Shown piece by piece: positions 35,679-45,308 of a DNA stretch of 64,000 nucleotides. Where the stretch lies: NCBI GenBank assembly GCA_035308165.1, contig DATGHC010000006.1:1-64000 (forward strand), given 5' to 3'. The translations under genes and the position numbers were made by a program. Source of the DNA: DASTCZ01 sp035308165. Its GTDB lineage: Bacteria; Acidobacteriota; Terriglobia; Acidiferrales; UBA7541. Within the stretch, counting starts at the first letter, position 1; each line of letters opens with the position of its first letter. The notes beneath the pieces were generated by a model. It was not told the DNA's origin and searched no databases. It saw only the letters and a list, made by a program, of their open reading frames with translations.

Positions 35679-36524
35679 TCAATTGCCGCCTCTTTTTTGA
35701 AAGACAAAAAGCGCATGGGTTGCCCAAGTGCCCGGACATGTTCTGCGAACCAACGGCTCCGCCCACTCGGAAAGTGTGCAACAAATTCTGCGCAGCGCCC
35801 AATAAATAGTTCTGGAAGCGGATTTTCCATTATCGCGCAGATCTGACGCATGGCCCTGAGCTGGAAGCGCGCTTCTCTGGCTTCCCCCCGCGAGGCGCCG
35901 CGCGGCACGAACAGTCTTGACAAGCAATTGGTCCAGCAAAAGAAATTCCTGCCCCCCCCACATAACTGGCGAGAGTCCGGCCGTAGAGCCCGCTTCAATC
36001 CATTTCCGTGGGCTGCGCGGAAAAATGTGGGGCGCCTGGCCTTTGATCAACTCGATCAGCAGCAAGTGTCCGTCAGGCTTCAGAACGCGCGCCATTTCCT
36101 TTAACACTCCGTCCTGTTCCGGCGAAGCAATGTGCTGCACCACGGTCACGTCGGAAACCAGGTCGAATGCGCCATCGGGAAAAGGAAGCCTTTGCGCTCG
36201 CGCCGCCACTACAGCGAGACCCGACCCACCCGCAAGCGCGCGCCGCAGCATGTCTTGAGTTGCGTCCAATCCCACGGCGCAAATATTCAATTTCTTGTAC
36301 CTGCGTAGCCATCGGCCCGTGCCACATCCGACATCGAGAACCAGGGCACCCTCTGAAAGTACGCAACGTCGCAACCCGCGGCGCCAGGATTCTTTTTGAA
36401 GACGATCTATGGTGATGTTGTACCACAGAGGCGCATCGGGATGAAGGACCGGAGCAAAACCCTGCTCGTCAGCACCTGTATAGGCGCTCGCCACCGTGTC
36501 CCAATATTCTTTCCATGAATACAC
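35679..36524 (-). CDS. Class I SAM-dependent methyltransferase
   Basis: A 281-residue methyltransferase of the Methyltransf_11 type: LVLDVGCGTGRWLRRYKK (motif I), CAVGLDATQDMLRRA (motif II), FPDGAFDLVSDVTVVQHIAS (motif IV region), and MARVLKPDGHLLLIELIKG (post-motif). C-terminal 80 residues are less conserved. Probably modifies a glycan precursor. Likely the first gene of the methyltransferase-glycosyltransferase run going down to 30496. Confidence 0.9.
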   Translation of the reverse strand: MYSWKEYWDTVASAYTGADEQGFAPVLHPDAPLWYNITIDRLQKESWRRGLRRCVLSEGALVLDVGCGTGRWLRRYKKLNICAVGLDATQDMLRRALAGGSGLAVVAARAQRLPFPDGAFDLVSDVTVVQHIASPEQDGVLKEMARVLKPDGHLLLIELIKGQAPHIFPRSPRKWIEAGSTAGLSPVMWGGQEFLLLDQLLVKTVRAARRLAGGSQRSALPAQGHASDLRDNGKSASRTIYWALRRICCTLSEWAEPLVRRTCPGTWATHALFVFQKRGGN

Positions 36525-36744
36525 TCAGCTCACTCTTCCAACCCATGCCGCTAAAATGTGATTGCGATTTCTTTCAACTGGTGAGCAAGGGTCCAGGCTC
36601 GCAAATGTCACGCACGTCAACGTACCGTGACCGCTGACCACATTGCAAGTCACTTTCTTGTCGGCAATTCTGTTTGAAGTCGATTATCGATGAGATTGTC
36701 AAATTGAGGGCGTTGATACACAACCCAAACTTCTGCGCACTGCT

Positions 36745-37293
36745 TCAACTGAGACCTGGTCTCAGTTCTTGATCTCTACCATCCGGATCCCAAAGCCCTG
36801 TGAGCTGACCGAAGCGCTGCCAGTAATTTTTAAGTCTCATCCATATCTGGATGGCCGGCTTGGCCTGATCCAATACTGCTTGTTTATGAAACTCCGGGAG
36901 CGCGACGAGCTCTTTTGCGCCGGATATAAATACGCCGATGTTATCGGGGTCTTTGATCACGAGCTGGTGGAGTGGAGGCGCCTGCAAGAATTGGTGGCTT
37001 CCCCCGTTCAAACCCGAGAGCACGGGCAGTCCGCAGGCCAGCGCCTCAGGGATGGAGTAGGGAAAAGCGTCGTAGCGCGAGGGGCAGACGGAAAAGTCGG
37101 CTGCGGAATAAACTTCCGGGATCAAGGTGAGGGGCGCATCGGACATAACCCGCACGTTGCTTCCGAGACCAAGCCAATTCTCAGAAGCGCCACGTATAGG
37201 CAAAAGCCACTGAATTTCAGGAAAAGCCGTCACCAATCTCTTTACGAGAGGGAAATTCTTGCAGGCCTGCGAGTTCCCGACAAATCCACCCAC
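36745..37293 (-). pseudogene. 5'-truncated glycosyltransferase (paralogue of 37525-38631)
   Basis: Only the C-terminal donor domain remains (about 182 residues). It runs closely parallel to the intact neighbour: FVGNSQACKNFPLVKRLV against FVGNTQPTKNFPLIVRMI, SAADFSVCPSRYDAFPYSIP against SAADFSVCPSRYDAFPFAVT, and QLVIKDPDNIGVFIS against HLVIQDPDNITAYIS. The acceptor domain is missing and similarity starts near 37300. It looks like a tandem duplicate that has lost its 5' half. Confidence 0.8.
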
Positions 37294-37524
37294 GAGGCCC
37301 GGGGTCAGCCACTCTAAAAATGATATATATAATGTATAATAAATATTCTTGGTGTAACAGATAAATAAAAATTCATCTTCGCGACGAGAATTGTGGGAAT
37401 GTTCAATTTAAGGACGGCAGAGGTGCGCGGAGCTATACGGGGAACACAATTCCGAATGCCGATATTGCAAGGCGGCGGGCATCAAGAAAGTGGTTCTTCC
37501 ATGTGATTTCGCACGGTATTCCCT

Positions 37525-38631
37525 CTATAGACCGGTGATCTCGCCAAACCGCTTCCAGTAATTCTCGGGTTTCATCCACTGTTCAACGGCCGACTTCGCT
37601 TTCATAAGGACCGCCTGCTTGAAGTACTCTGGGCGTGAGGCGATCTCCCTCGCCGCGGAAATATATGCCGTTATGTTGTCAGGATCTTGGATCACCAGGT
37701 GGTTCAGCGGCTCCTCCTGCAAGAACTGACAACTGCTGCCGTTCAATCCGGAAAGTACTGGTATGCCGCAGGCCAGCGCCTCTGTAACTGCAAATGGAAA
37801 GGCATCATACCGTGACGGACAAACTGAAAAATCAGCCGCAGAGTAGAGTTCTGGGATCGCACTCCGGGGAATGTTCGACATGACATGAGCGTTGGACCCT
37901 AAGCTGTTCTTGTTTTCCGGAGCACCGCGGAGCGCCAGTACCCATTGGATATCAGGCAAAGCTTCAATCATTCGCACGATGAGGGGAAAATTCTTCGTCG
38001 GTTGGGTATTTCCCACGAAGATCGCGACTATACCGTCCAGTGGCAATCCAAGATTCTTGCGACATGCTGCCCTGTCCAGCGGCCGGAAATTGCTCATATC
38101 CAGGGGATATCCGATTGTGATGCCGTCGTAACCAAAAAGTTTTTTCACTTCCAGCCGAACCAATTCCGACGCGCAGAACACCTGCTTTTTGCGGCCGCTA
38201 TACCGCTCAAGCACCATGGAATCCCACCATTTGAGTTTCCAATAGCCGAGCGAGGAAATAAACGGTCGGATGGCTTCAGCCTGGCCGCGATAGGTCCCAT
38301 GGTAAAGATGAAATAGCTTGCAGCCCGGGGGCACGCGCAAGGTGTGCCACCCCACAACGCTGTGAGAAAAAACCGCGACAACATTTGGGTGCATAGCTTT
38401 CTGAGCGGCGCGGCCGATGAAATATCCCGCCAGACCATCGGTCAAATGGCGGCTGACCATTCGCTCCAGCTTTTTAAATAACCGCGATCCGGTGTTTGCG
38501 CGGTGCCACACGCGCACGGCGTACCCGAGCTGCTGAAACCCTCGCACATGCTCGCGAACGCAGGCTTCCACGCCGCCCAGCTGCTCGGGCGAGTCGGAGC
38601 ACAGAATGAAGACTTCCTTTTTCATAGCCAA
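37525..38631 (-). CDS. Family 4 glycosyltransferase
   Basis: A 368-residue GT-B glycosyltransferase. N-terminal VFILCSDSPEQLGGVEACVR, donor domain AIFVGNTQPTKNFPLIVRMI, YSAADFSVCPSRYDAFPFAV with TEALACGIPVLSGLNG (E-x7-E type motif). The two initial codons before MKKEVF may not be used. It is the intact parent or sister of the truncated copy at 36745. Stands 78 bp after the FkbM gene upstream. Confidence 0.92.
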   Translation of the reverse strand: MAMKKEVFILCSDSPEQLGGVEACVREHVRGFQQLGYAVRVWHRANTGSRLFKKLERMVSRHLTDGLAGYFIGRAAQKAMHPNVVAVFSHSVVGWHTLRVPPGCKLFHLYHGTYRGQAEAIRPFISSLGYWKLKWWDSMVLERYSGRKKQVFCASELVRLEVKKLFGYDGITIGYPLDMSNFRPLDRAACRKNLGLPLDGIVAIFVGNTQPTKNFPLIVRMIEALPDIQWVLALRGAPENKNSLGSNAHVMSNIPRSAIPELYSAADFSVCPSRYDAFPFAVTEALACGIPVLSGLNGSSCQFLQEEPLNHLVIQDPDNITAYISAAREIASRPEYFKQAVLMKAKSAVEQWMKPENYWKRFGEITGL

Positions 38632-38709
38632 AGGTTTCCAAGTCTCACACGGCGCGAACAGCCAGCTGGCCTAGGGCAATACGATTTGGCCCTTTTCAAC
38701 ATGGAACCT

Positions 38710-39525
38710 TCACTTCGGTTGCGCAAATAGCCAACGAACCGTGTAGCTCTCGTCCTCCAGCCAATCGCCTCGATAGTTACGTTGTCGGAGTATCTCCTGA
38801 ATCTCATTCCCGAGCTCTGTCGTATGAACTTCGCACATGATCGGAGGGCCGATATGACCCATCAACCATTCCGCTCCCCTAAAAACATCAGCTTCTGCTC
38901 CTTCGACATCGATCTTGACGAAATCTGGAGGGGGATTCACTTTAGCAAGATCGTCTAAAGTCGTGCAGCTCACTTCAATGCATAGCTTAGGGTCCGTCCC
39001 AAAGACAGCTTGCGCGTGGGAATTTCCGTGGCCCCTCCCATCGTCCTTGGGTGAGGGCAGCAACAAAAGCTTTCCGGTATGGGAATAGGCTGCGAGTTGC
39101 AAGAGATTGAATTTTCCGTCGAGTTTGTTCATCCGCGCATGACGCTGAATAGTCGCGAAGTTTTGTGGGTCAGGCTCCAGAGTGATAACGTTTGTGCCCT
39201 TGCGAGCCGCTACAAGTGAGTAGAAACCCATGCCGCCACCTATATCGTAAAAGGTCTTTCCGGGCTTGAAATGTTGTTCCATGATGGCATCCGCGCTTGG
39301 TTCATAGCAGCCCTGCCACATGCTGTGTAGCCAGCGCGGATTAATTTCCAAATGCAATCCCTTACCGGGGCCGCCCTTCACTTCTAATACTTTCTCGCAA
39401 AGATCCGGCAGCAAGAGCAGACTAGCTTTCTTCATCAGGGGTGACAGCAAAGGCAGGCGCGACATCTTTCGAAGCAGGGGTGACTCACGCAGTCTCCACC
39501 ATATCATTTCCCTCATCAACCACAC
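38710..39525 (-). CDS. FkbM-family methyltransferase
   Basis: A 271-residue methyltransferase with motif I TFYDIGGGMGFYSLVAA, VITLEPDPQNFATIQRHA, and the family signature VKIDVEGAEADVFRGAEWL followed by PPIMCEVHTTELG. Closely related in layout to the next gene upstream (39691), suggesting local duplication. Probably O-methylates a polysaccharide sugar. Confidence 0.92.
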   Translation of the reverse strand: MWLMREMIWWRLRESPLLRKMSRLPLLSPLMKKASLLLLPDLCEKVLEVKGGPGKGLHLEINPRWLHSMWQGCYEPSADAIMEQHFKPGKTFYDIGGGMGFYSLVAARKGTNVITLEPDPQNFATIQRHARMNKLDGKFNLLQLAAYSHTGKLLLLPSPKDDGRGHGNSHAQAVFGTDPKLCIEVSCTTLDDLAKVNPPPDFVKIDVEGAEADVFRGAEWLMGHIGPPIMCEVHTTELGNEIQEILRQRNYRGDWLEDESYTVRWLFAQPK

Positions 39526-39690
39526 CCCCTATTAAGCTATGGCTCAGATCCTCAATAATGTCTTTTACCAAATCATTTTCTTCACAAAAACATCAGTAGG
39601 AGCACCGGTGGCCGCGACGGATCGGTGGATTTTCAAAGAATTTCCAGGAAAGCACTGCAATACAGACAGTCGATACTGATGCACTGACGC

Positions 39691-40590
39691 TCACTGTTCC
39701 TCGTCAGAAGCCACGAACCACATTGGAAGCGTACTCCGGCCATCCATATTATGCAGCCTGTAATTTCTGGCTGAAAGCCAGGTTCTCACTTTGTTCCTGT
39801 TTTCATAGGTGTGAACTTCACACAGCACAAAAGGGCGTGAGGTCCGGAATAATTCAGCTGCTCCATCCAAAACTTCAGACTCCGACAATTCCACGTCAAT
39901 CTTCAGAAATGTGGGAGGAATGGAACCACTGCGGGAAATGTATTCGTCCAAGGTGATCCCGGCCACCTGAACACGGTTGATATTGGAGCTGGCGACCTTG
40001 CCGACCTTTCCATCCACGAGACTGGACGCTGAGGGCGCGCGCTCGAATTCCACAGGTCCGGAGGATGACCAGACCGCTGCTTCAACGACTTCAATTTGTG
40101 GAAAATTGTTTTTTGCGACCGTCGCGCGAAGAAGGGCTGCGTTTTCCGGGTCTGCCTCAAAGGCAATCACTCTTCCTGAGTCACTCACCAGCCGCGCAGC
40201 CGCCAGGCTGAAAAAACCGGTGTGAGCTCCCACGTCGTAAAAACAATCTCCTGGTTTGAGTTGAGCGGCCAACAATTCCTGGGCTTCGCGCTCGTGATCC
40301 CCACTGAGCATTTGATACTCGAAGCGTGGATCAATTTTGAGCCACAGCCCCTTGCCGAGGCCATGGGGGATCCGCGCCCATACTCTTTTTTTGCCGGCGA
40401 AGACTTTTCCGGCAGCCGCGTGCACAAGTGTCCCCAGCAGGGGCACATGCGTTAGACCTGAATAGAGATTCCTGGCGAAAGAAGAGGCGGATAACGTTCC
40501 TAACATTCTTCCCGTAAAATTATCAGCATCATCATGGAAGGGAGGCGGCGTGAGGCCATCGTGCTCTTGATTATGGACAGGTTCGCTCAT
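39691..40590 (-). CDS. FkbM-family methyltransferase
   Basis: A 299-residue methyltransferase; the ATG at 40590 overlaps the stop of the ABC ATPase gene by 4 bp. Motif I CFYDVGAHTGFFSLAAARL, VIAFEADPENAALLRATV, signature LKIDVELSESEVLDGAAELF (the usual VEGAE is VELSE) and VLCEVHTYENRNKV. Coupling to the Wzt-like ATPase suggests it modifies, perhaps caps, the exported chain. Confidence 0.9.
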   Translation of the reverse strand: MSEPVHNQEHDGLTPPPFHDDADNFTGRMLGTLSASSFARNLYSGLTHVPLLGTLVHAAAGKVFAGKKRVWARIPHGLGKGLWLKIDPRFEYQMLSGDHEREAQELLAAQLKPGDCFYDVGAHTGFFSLAAARLVSDSGRVIAFEADPENAALLRATVAKNNFPQIEVVEAAVWSSSGPVEFERAPSASSLVDGKVGKVASSNINRVQVAGITLDEYISRSGSIPPTFLKIDVELSESEVLDGAAELFRTSRPFVLCEVHTYENRNKVRTWLSARNYRLHNMDGRSTLPMWFVASDEEQ

Positions 40591-41813
40591 GGGCAAGTTT
40601 TCCCCAACTCAACCACAGCACTTGCCTGGAGGTCAAAAGATGCGTCCAGCCTCAAACTACCCTTCAAGTGCTCGTAAACGTTCGAGTCCGTGTTGGAAAT
40701 AACGCTCATTTCCGGAACCTGGACATATTCAAACCACTCATGGCCATCGAATATGCGGATTTCCCAAAAGTAGATCCCCGGATTCACGGGGAGGCTCCCG
40801 AAGGTATGGACGAAATCCATGTGGCCGGGGTTTATCTGTACATCGTGGTACAAGTTGGACCACAGAATGGTGTTATCGCCGCTTCGCAAAGCGATGAACA
40901 GGATTCCTTTTCGAATCTCTTTCTTCGCGTAGGCGCCGAACCTCAAGACAATTCTGTCTGGGCATCGATCCAAATCGAGCTGATTGGATTGGGAATTCTC
41001 AACCATCCAGCGGGTGAAGGCGATGGGCCCGGGCGAATGTTCCAGGTCGTCGGCTTTCACGTTGAGACACGAGGCCTCATATTCGTTGACGATTTCGCGG
41101 GCGGGCCCGTCGCGGCGCACTTTCCCGCCATCAATCCACAGGGCGCGCTCACAAAGGCGGCGGACATGGTTCATCTGGTGACTTACGAAAATGATGGTGC
41201 GGCCGCTCTGCGAGACCTGCTCCATTTTCCCCAGACATTTGCGTTGAAAGTCGAAATCACCCACCGCTAGAACCTCATCCACGAGAAGAATTTCAGGTTC
41301 CAGGTGGGCGGCCACGGCAAATGCAAGACGCATCTGCATCCCGGTACTGAAATGCTTCAGAGGCGTGTCAATGAAAGTCTCCACACCGGCAAAATCCACG
41401 ATTTCGTCAAATTTGCCCACGATTTCGGGCTTCTTCATTCCCAGGATTGCGCCGCTTAGGAAGACGTTTTCCCGGCCGGTCAATTCCGGATGAAATCCCG
41501 TTCCGACTTCGAGCAGGCTTCCGACGCGCCCGTGAACTTCTGCGAAGCCCTCTGTGGGCCTGGTTATACGAGCGAGAATCTTTAGAAGAGTGGTTTTGCC
41601 AGCGCCGTTCCGGCCAATCAAGCCAGTAACTTCTCCTTCGCGGACCGAGAGGGACACGTCTTTTAATGCCCACAGAAATTCAGCCGGCGGGCGGCGGCGC
41701 AAAGGCGCCTTGAGGATATTTGTGAGCAGGTCTCGCAGGGCGAGATAGCGCTGTCGCTCTCCAATCTTGTATCGCTTGGCGAGTTTTTCAACATGGATAG
41801 CGGAGTTGTTCAT
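40587..41813 (-). CDS. wzt: Polysaccharide ABC exporter, ATP-binding subunit (Wzt-like)
   Basis: A 408-residue ATPase. Walker A GLIGRNGAGKTTLLKIL, the signature HFSTGMQMRLAFAVA and Walker B PEILLVDEVLAVGD are intact. The first 240 residues are the nucleotide-binding domain; the C-terminal 160 form a Wzt-C-like beta domain (LRFGAYAKKEIRKGILFIAL ... FGSLPVNPGIYFWEIRIFDG) that in family members reads the end of the glycan. Works with the permease encoded 3 bp upstream to move finished chains across the inner membrane. Confidence 0.93.
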   Translation of the reverse strand: MNNSAIHVEKLAKRYKIGERQRYLALRDLLTNILKAPLRRRPPAEFLWALKDVSLSVREGEVTGLIGRNGAGKTTLLKILARITRPTEGFAEVHGRVGSLLEVGTGFHPELTGRENVFLSGAILGMKKPEIVGKFDEIVDFAGVETFIDTPLKHFSTGMQMRLAFAVAAHLEPEILLVDEVLAVGDFDFQRKCLGKMEQVSQSGRTIIFVSHQMNHVRRLCERALWIDGGKVRRDGPAREIVNEYEASCLNVKADDLEHSPGPIAFTRWMVENSQSNQLDLDRCPDRIVLRFGAYAKKEIRKGILFIALRSGDNTILWSNLYHDVQINPGHMDFVHTFGSLPVNPGIYFWEIRIFDGHEWFEYVQVPEMSVISNTDSNVYEHLKGSLRLDASFDLQASAVVELGKTCP

Positions 41814-41816
41814 CGG

Positions 41817-42728
41817 CTAGACCACGTCCACAATTGTCGTTTCCATTTTTTGGAAGAAGACAATGCCCCCGAAGAGAATCACGAGAACGGCGGCAGTGGA
41901 AACCATCAGCATGGCACCCGGAGCAGGCCCACTACCTGTCAAAGACCATCGAAAGCCATCGATTACGCCAGTCATGGGATTGAGGGCATATACCCATTGC
42001 CACTTCGCGGGCACCAGTGAACTCGGATAGGCAACCGGCGAAACGAACATCCAGAATTGAACCAGAAAGGGCAGCACATAACGCACATCGCGATAAACCG
42101 CATTCAGGGCCGAGAGCCACAGCCCCACTCCCAGTGCCGTGAGCATGGCAAGCAGGAGAAATACGGGGAACAGGAGTATGGCAGGAGAAGGGCGAATTCC
42201 ATAGAAGACCATCATTACCAGAAAGAGCATCAGGGAAGCTGCGAAATCCACAAGTCCTGAAATAGTAGCTGCAAACGGGAGAAGCACCCGAGGGAAATAA
42301 ACTTTCGTAATGACTCTCTGGTTTTCAACAATCGTATTCGTGGCGCCTTGCAACGCACCGGAGAAATACATCCACGGCAAAAGGGCGCTGTAATAGAAGA
42401 TTGGATAGGGCAGCCCGCCCGAAGGCACGTGCGCCAGCTTGCCAAAGAAAAGCGTGAAAACCAGCATGGTAAGAAACGGTTGAAGAACAGCCCACAGGAC
42501 TCCGATGGCTGTTTGCTTGTAGCGGATCTTGATATCACGCCAAACGAAGAAATAAAGCAGGCTGCTGTAGCGCCAGGTCTCCACGAGACTCAAATCCATC
42601 CATCCACGTGGCGGAGCAATCCTTAGGAATGGTCTTTCAGAATTGAGATATCGAGAGTCCGCGATGACCCCAACCGAGGAATCGCTCATACGAATAACTT
42701 CCGGGCCATTTTCAACGGATTTTGTCAT
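41817..42728 (-). CDS. wzm: Polysaccharide ABC exporter, permease subunit (Wzm-like)
   Basis: A 303-residue ABC-2 type permease with six membrane helices and the family motif region LYFFVWRDIKIRYKQTAIGV, then LWAVLQPFLTMLVFTLFFG and LNPMTGVIDGFRWSLTG near the C-terminus. It is coupled by ATGA overlap to the membrane glycosyltransferase gene upstream and by a 3-bp gap to the ATPase gene. Confidence 0.93.
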   Translation of the reverse strand: MTKSVENGPEVIRMSDSSVGVIADSRYLNSERPFLRIAPPRGWMDLSLVETWRYSSLLYFFVWRDIKIRYKQTAIGVLWAVLQPFLTMLVFTLFFGKLAHVPSGGLPYPIFYYSALLPWMYFSGALQGATNTIVENQRVITKVYFPRVLLPFAATISGLVDFAASLMLFLVMMVFYGIRPSPAILLFPVFLLLAMLTALGVGLWLSALNAVYRDVRYVLPFLVQFWMFVSPVAYPSSLVPAKWQWVYALNPMTGVIDGFRWSLTGSGPAPGAMLMVSTAAVLVILFGGIVFFQKMETTIVDVV

Positions 42729-44278
42729 GGCTGCTTATTACTGGGCTGGTCTTCGTTGAGCTGTTGAATGTCTTTCTGTTCAATTTGTCGAAGCATTCGA
42801 TTCCGATGAAATAAATATGCCTCTATAGTTTCCCAGCCACTTTCAGGTACAACGCGAAACTGATTATAGACCATTATCCGCCAGGAGATTGGTCCGCGGA
42901 CAGGAATCAGATGACCTCCCCACTGAAAGATAAAGCCGATGTTCCAAGAAATGAAAATACACACGGCAAGCGCACCGCCCACGAAAGCTTTGCTTTCGTT
43001 TTTCCAGAGGCGGCTGAAGCGTTCAAAAAATGCCGCGAGACCCAGGATAAAGATGGGGCCGAGAGAAATGAAAAAACGGTTACCGAATGACGCCAGGCCG
43101 TCCCAATTCACATAGCAGGCGATGACGTAATAAAAAGTGACGAGAGTGATCCAAAGTGAAAAGGCGAGGGGACGATCCAACCGGTGGAACATCGCCATCC
43201 CGAGCATGGCCAGGATGAGAATCGGAGTCCAAGAAAGCAGGCCGTGGTCAGAAGAAAACAGCACTTTAAACAACACCGGGCGCGCCCAACGCCAATCCGT
43301 TGCGCCCGGGTAGCCCGTCGTGAAGAATCCGCCGTAAATAATTTTCTTGGTGATCAGAGTGGGAAGCATGCCGATCACGAAAATCAAACCAAACAACAGG
43401 TGAAAACTGAGCAGGCTCGCCACGGATTGGCGCGACCCGGATTGCTGCGATTCAGGCCCGGTCCGGATCGCCTCAACATATTGCGCGATGGCCTCACATC
43501 CGGGCACCAAGAGGAGAACAACGTTGAGGTAGTAAACATTCACCATCAATGCGGCGAGCAGTCCTAGGACGACCCATTGAAATGCGGTGCGCCGGCCACG
43601 GTTGCGATGCCAATACCAAAGGAACAGTGCCACGGAAAAAAGTGAATGGGCGTGGGACCACGAAGGATTTAAGTACATGTACACCGGAAGCGGGCTGGCA
43701 AGCCAGTACCCGACGGTGGCCAGGAAGGCCCATTTTTCGGAAATGTAATGGCGTGCGAGGCAGAAACTGAGCCACAGACCGAGGAATCCATAGAGCGCCG
43801 TGGAAAGCGCCATGGCCAAAAGATATGGACGCGTGAACCCTGAGAGGGAGAAGTTAGCGCCGAAGTAGTCGAGGCAAACCAGCACGTAGTGGACTGTGGC
43901 GACGAAAGGCGCCCAGAGAATAGCCGGTCCCACACTGAAGTGATTGTCAATGTGGTGAGTCGAAGTGTACTGGCTGGCGAGGACCTCCCCGTTAGGACCG
44001 ATGCGGCCCATCGTAAATGACGCATTGCCGGCCTGCCATTCGTCCTCAAATTGCAAATTGTGATCTATTAACGGGGAGTGCAGGTAGGCGTAATAGCCGA
44101 CACCATCGCCATGTATCCAAGGATTGACAATAGGAAGCGATAACACGAACAACAGGACGAGCATCTTTGGATAGGAAAGAGAAACAAGATGACGCAAACG
44201 GCCATGAGGTGTTGAATTCTGTGGCAACAAGTTTTTCTGTGATTTTGAATTCGTCCGCAATTCGGCGCCGCTTTGCAT
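42725..44278 (-). CDS. Polytopic membrane protein, GT-C-type glycosyltransferase candidate
   Basis: A 517-residue protein with roughly 10-12 membrane helices. An early luminal loop has IHGDGVGYYAYLHSPLIDHN with the Asp expected for GT-C enzymes that use polyprenyl-phosphate sugars. A later loop reads YFGANFSLSGFTRPYLLAMA. It likely adds a sugar from a lipid donor on the periplasmic side; the DPM1-like enzyme encoded at 44373 could supply the donor. The family assignment is by architecture. Confidence 0.7.
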   Translation of the reverse strand: MQSGAELRTNSKSQKNLLPQNSTPHGRLRHLVSLSYPKMLVLLFVLSLPIVNPWIHGDGVGYYAYLHSPLIDHNLQFEDEWQAGNASFTMGRIGPNGEVLASQYTSTHHIDNHFSVGPAILWAPFVATVHYVLVCLDYFGANFSLSGFTRPYLLAMALSTALYGFLGLWLSFCLARHYISEKWAFLATVGYWLASPLPVYMYLNPSWSHAHSLFSVALFLWYWHRNRGRRTAFQWVVLGLLAALMVNVYYLNVVLLLVPGCEAIAQYVEAIRTGPESQQSGSRQSVASLLSFHLLFGLIFVIGMLPTLITKKIIYGGFFTTGYPGATDWRWARPVLFKVLFSSDHGLLSWTPILILAMLGMAMFHRLDRPLAFSLWITLVTFYYVIACYVNWDGLASFGNRFFISLGPIFILGLAAFFERFSRLWKNESKAFVGGALAVCIFISWNIGFIFQWGGHLIPVRGPISWRIMVYNQFRVVPESGWETIEAYLFHRNRMLRQIEQKDIQQLNEDQPSNKQP

Positions 44279-44372
44279 CGACCTGTTTTGCGCGTCTACA
44301 GAATTCGCGAGGGACCTCGCTCCCGCCGGTTTAGGTTACCGAATCATACCTTCATCCAAGTTTTTCATACCA

Positions 44373-45137
44373 TTATTTGAAAAGGCTGTACCGAATTGTG
44401 CTCCATAATCCTGGCAATGCATCCCGCCATCCGATTTTTTTTCCTTCCGCGTAGGTACGCCCATAATATGAAATGGGCACCTCGAAAACGCGCCAGTCCT
44501 TGTTTCGGGCAATCCTGGCGGTGACTTCAGGCTCGAAACCGAAACGGTCTTCTTTCAGCTCGAGATGCTCGATAACCTCGCGTCGAAAAACCTTGTAGCA
44601 AGTCCAGACGTCGGTAAGGTTCAGGTCCGTGAGCATGTTGGAGACTGTGGTGAGCACCCAATTCACATTGGAATGCCAGTAGTAGAGGACGCGGTGGGGC
44701 CCACCGAGAAAACGAGAGCCATACACAACATCAGCCCTGCCGCGTTCAATGGGATCAAGCAAACGGTGGTAGTCCTGAGGGTCGTACTCGAGGTCAGCAT
44801 CCTGAATCAGGATGTTCTGGCCGTTCGCTTCTTTCATGCCGCGGCGCAACGCCGCGCCCTTCCCGCGGTTCCTGTCCTGCATCAAAACCCGAATATTGTC
44901 AGTACGGAGCTGACGGCCGGTTGTGGGAAGTATGAAAATCTCCGGGGACTGCTGAGCAGAAAGTGAAATCTGTTGCAACAGATCACGAGTGCCATCCGTG
45001 GAGGCGTCGTCTACAATAACGATTTCTTTCTCAATATCTACGGACTGCACGCGGACAAGAATCTCTTCGATCGTTTTGCGTTCGTTATAAACGGGGATAA
45101 CTACGGAAACCCACGGCCTTTGCGAATTGGAATCCAT
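44373..45137 (-). CDS. Family 2 glycosyltransferase, polyprenyl-phosphate sugar synthase type
   Basis: A 254-residue GT-A enzyme: VSVVIPVYNERKTIEEILVR, IVIVDDASTDGTRDLL, GKGAALRRGMKEANGQNILI and the metal-binding IQDADLEYDPQDY, followed by VVYGSRFLGG and VWTCYKVFRREV. This is the DPM1/undecaprenyl-phosphate mannose or glucose synthase pattern without C-terminal membrane helices. It would make a lipid-linked sugar for the GT-C enzyme next to it. Confidence 0.92.
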   Translation of the reverse strand: MDSNSQRPWVSVVIPVYNERKTIEEILVRVQSVDIEKEIVIVDDASTDGTRDLLQQISLSAQQSPEIFILPTTGRQLRTDNIRVLMQDRNRGKGAALRRGMKEANGQNILIQDADLEYDPQDYHRLLDPIERGRADVVYGSRFLGGPHRVLYYWHSNVNWVLTTVSNMLTDLNLTDVWTCYKVFRREVIEHLELKEDRFGFEPEVTARIARNKDWRVFEVPISYYGRTYAEGKKIGWRDALPGLWSTIRYSLFK

Positions 45138-45308
45138 TTTCTCTCATCCGCCCTCCCGGACACGCCGCGAAAGCCATGCTCTCCATTGCGGTTTCCCCGG
45201 GCTGTTTAATGCTGCTCGGTTAGACAGTGCTATCCCCGGCCTTAGCCGGCGCACAAGCGGAAATGTCCTGCCTGAGGCCCCCAGGATAGGAAGGCAAAAG
45301 AACAGAGT

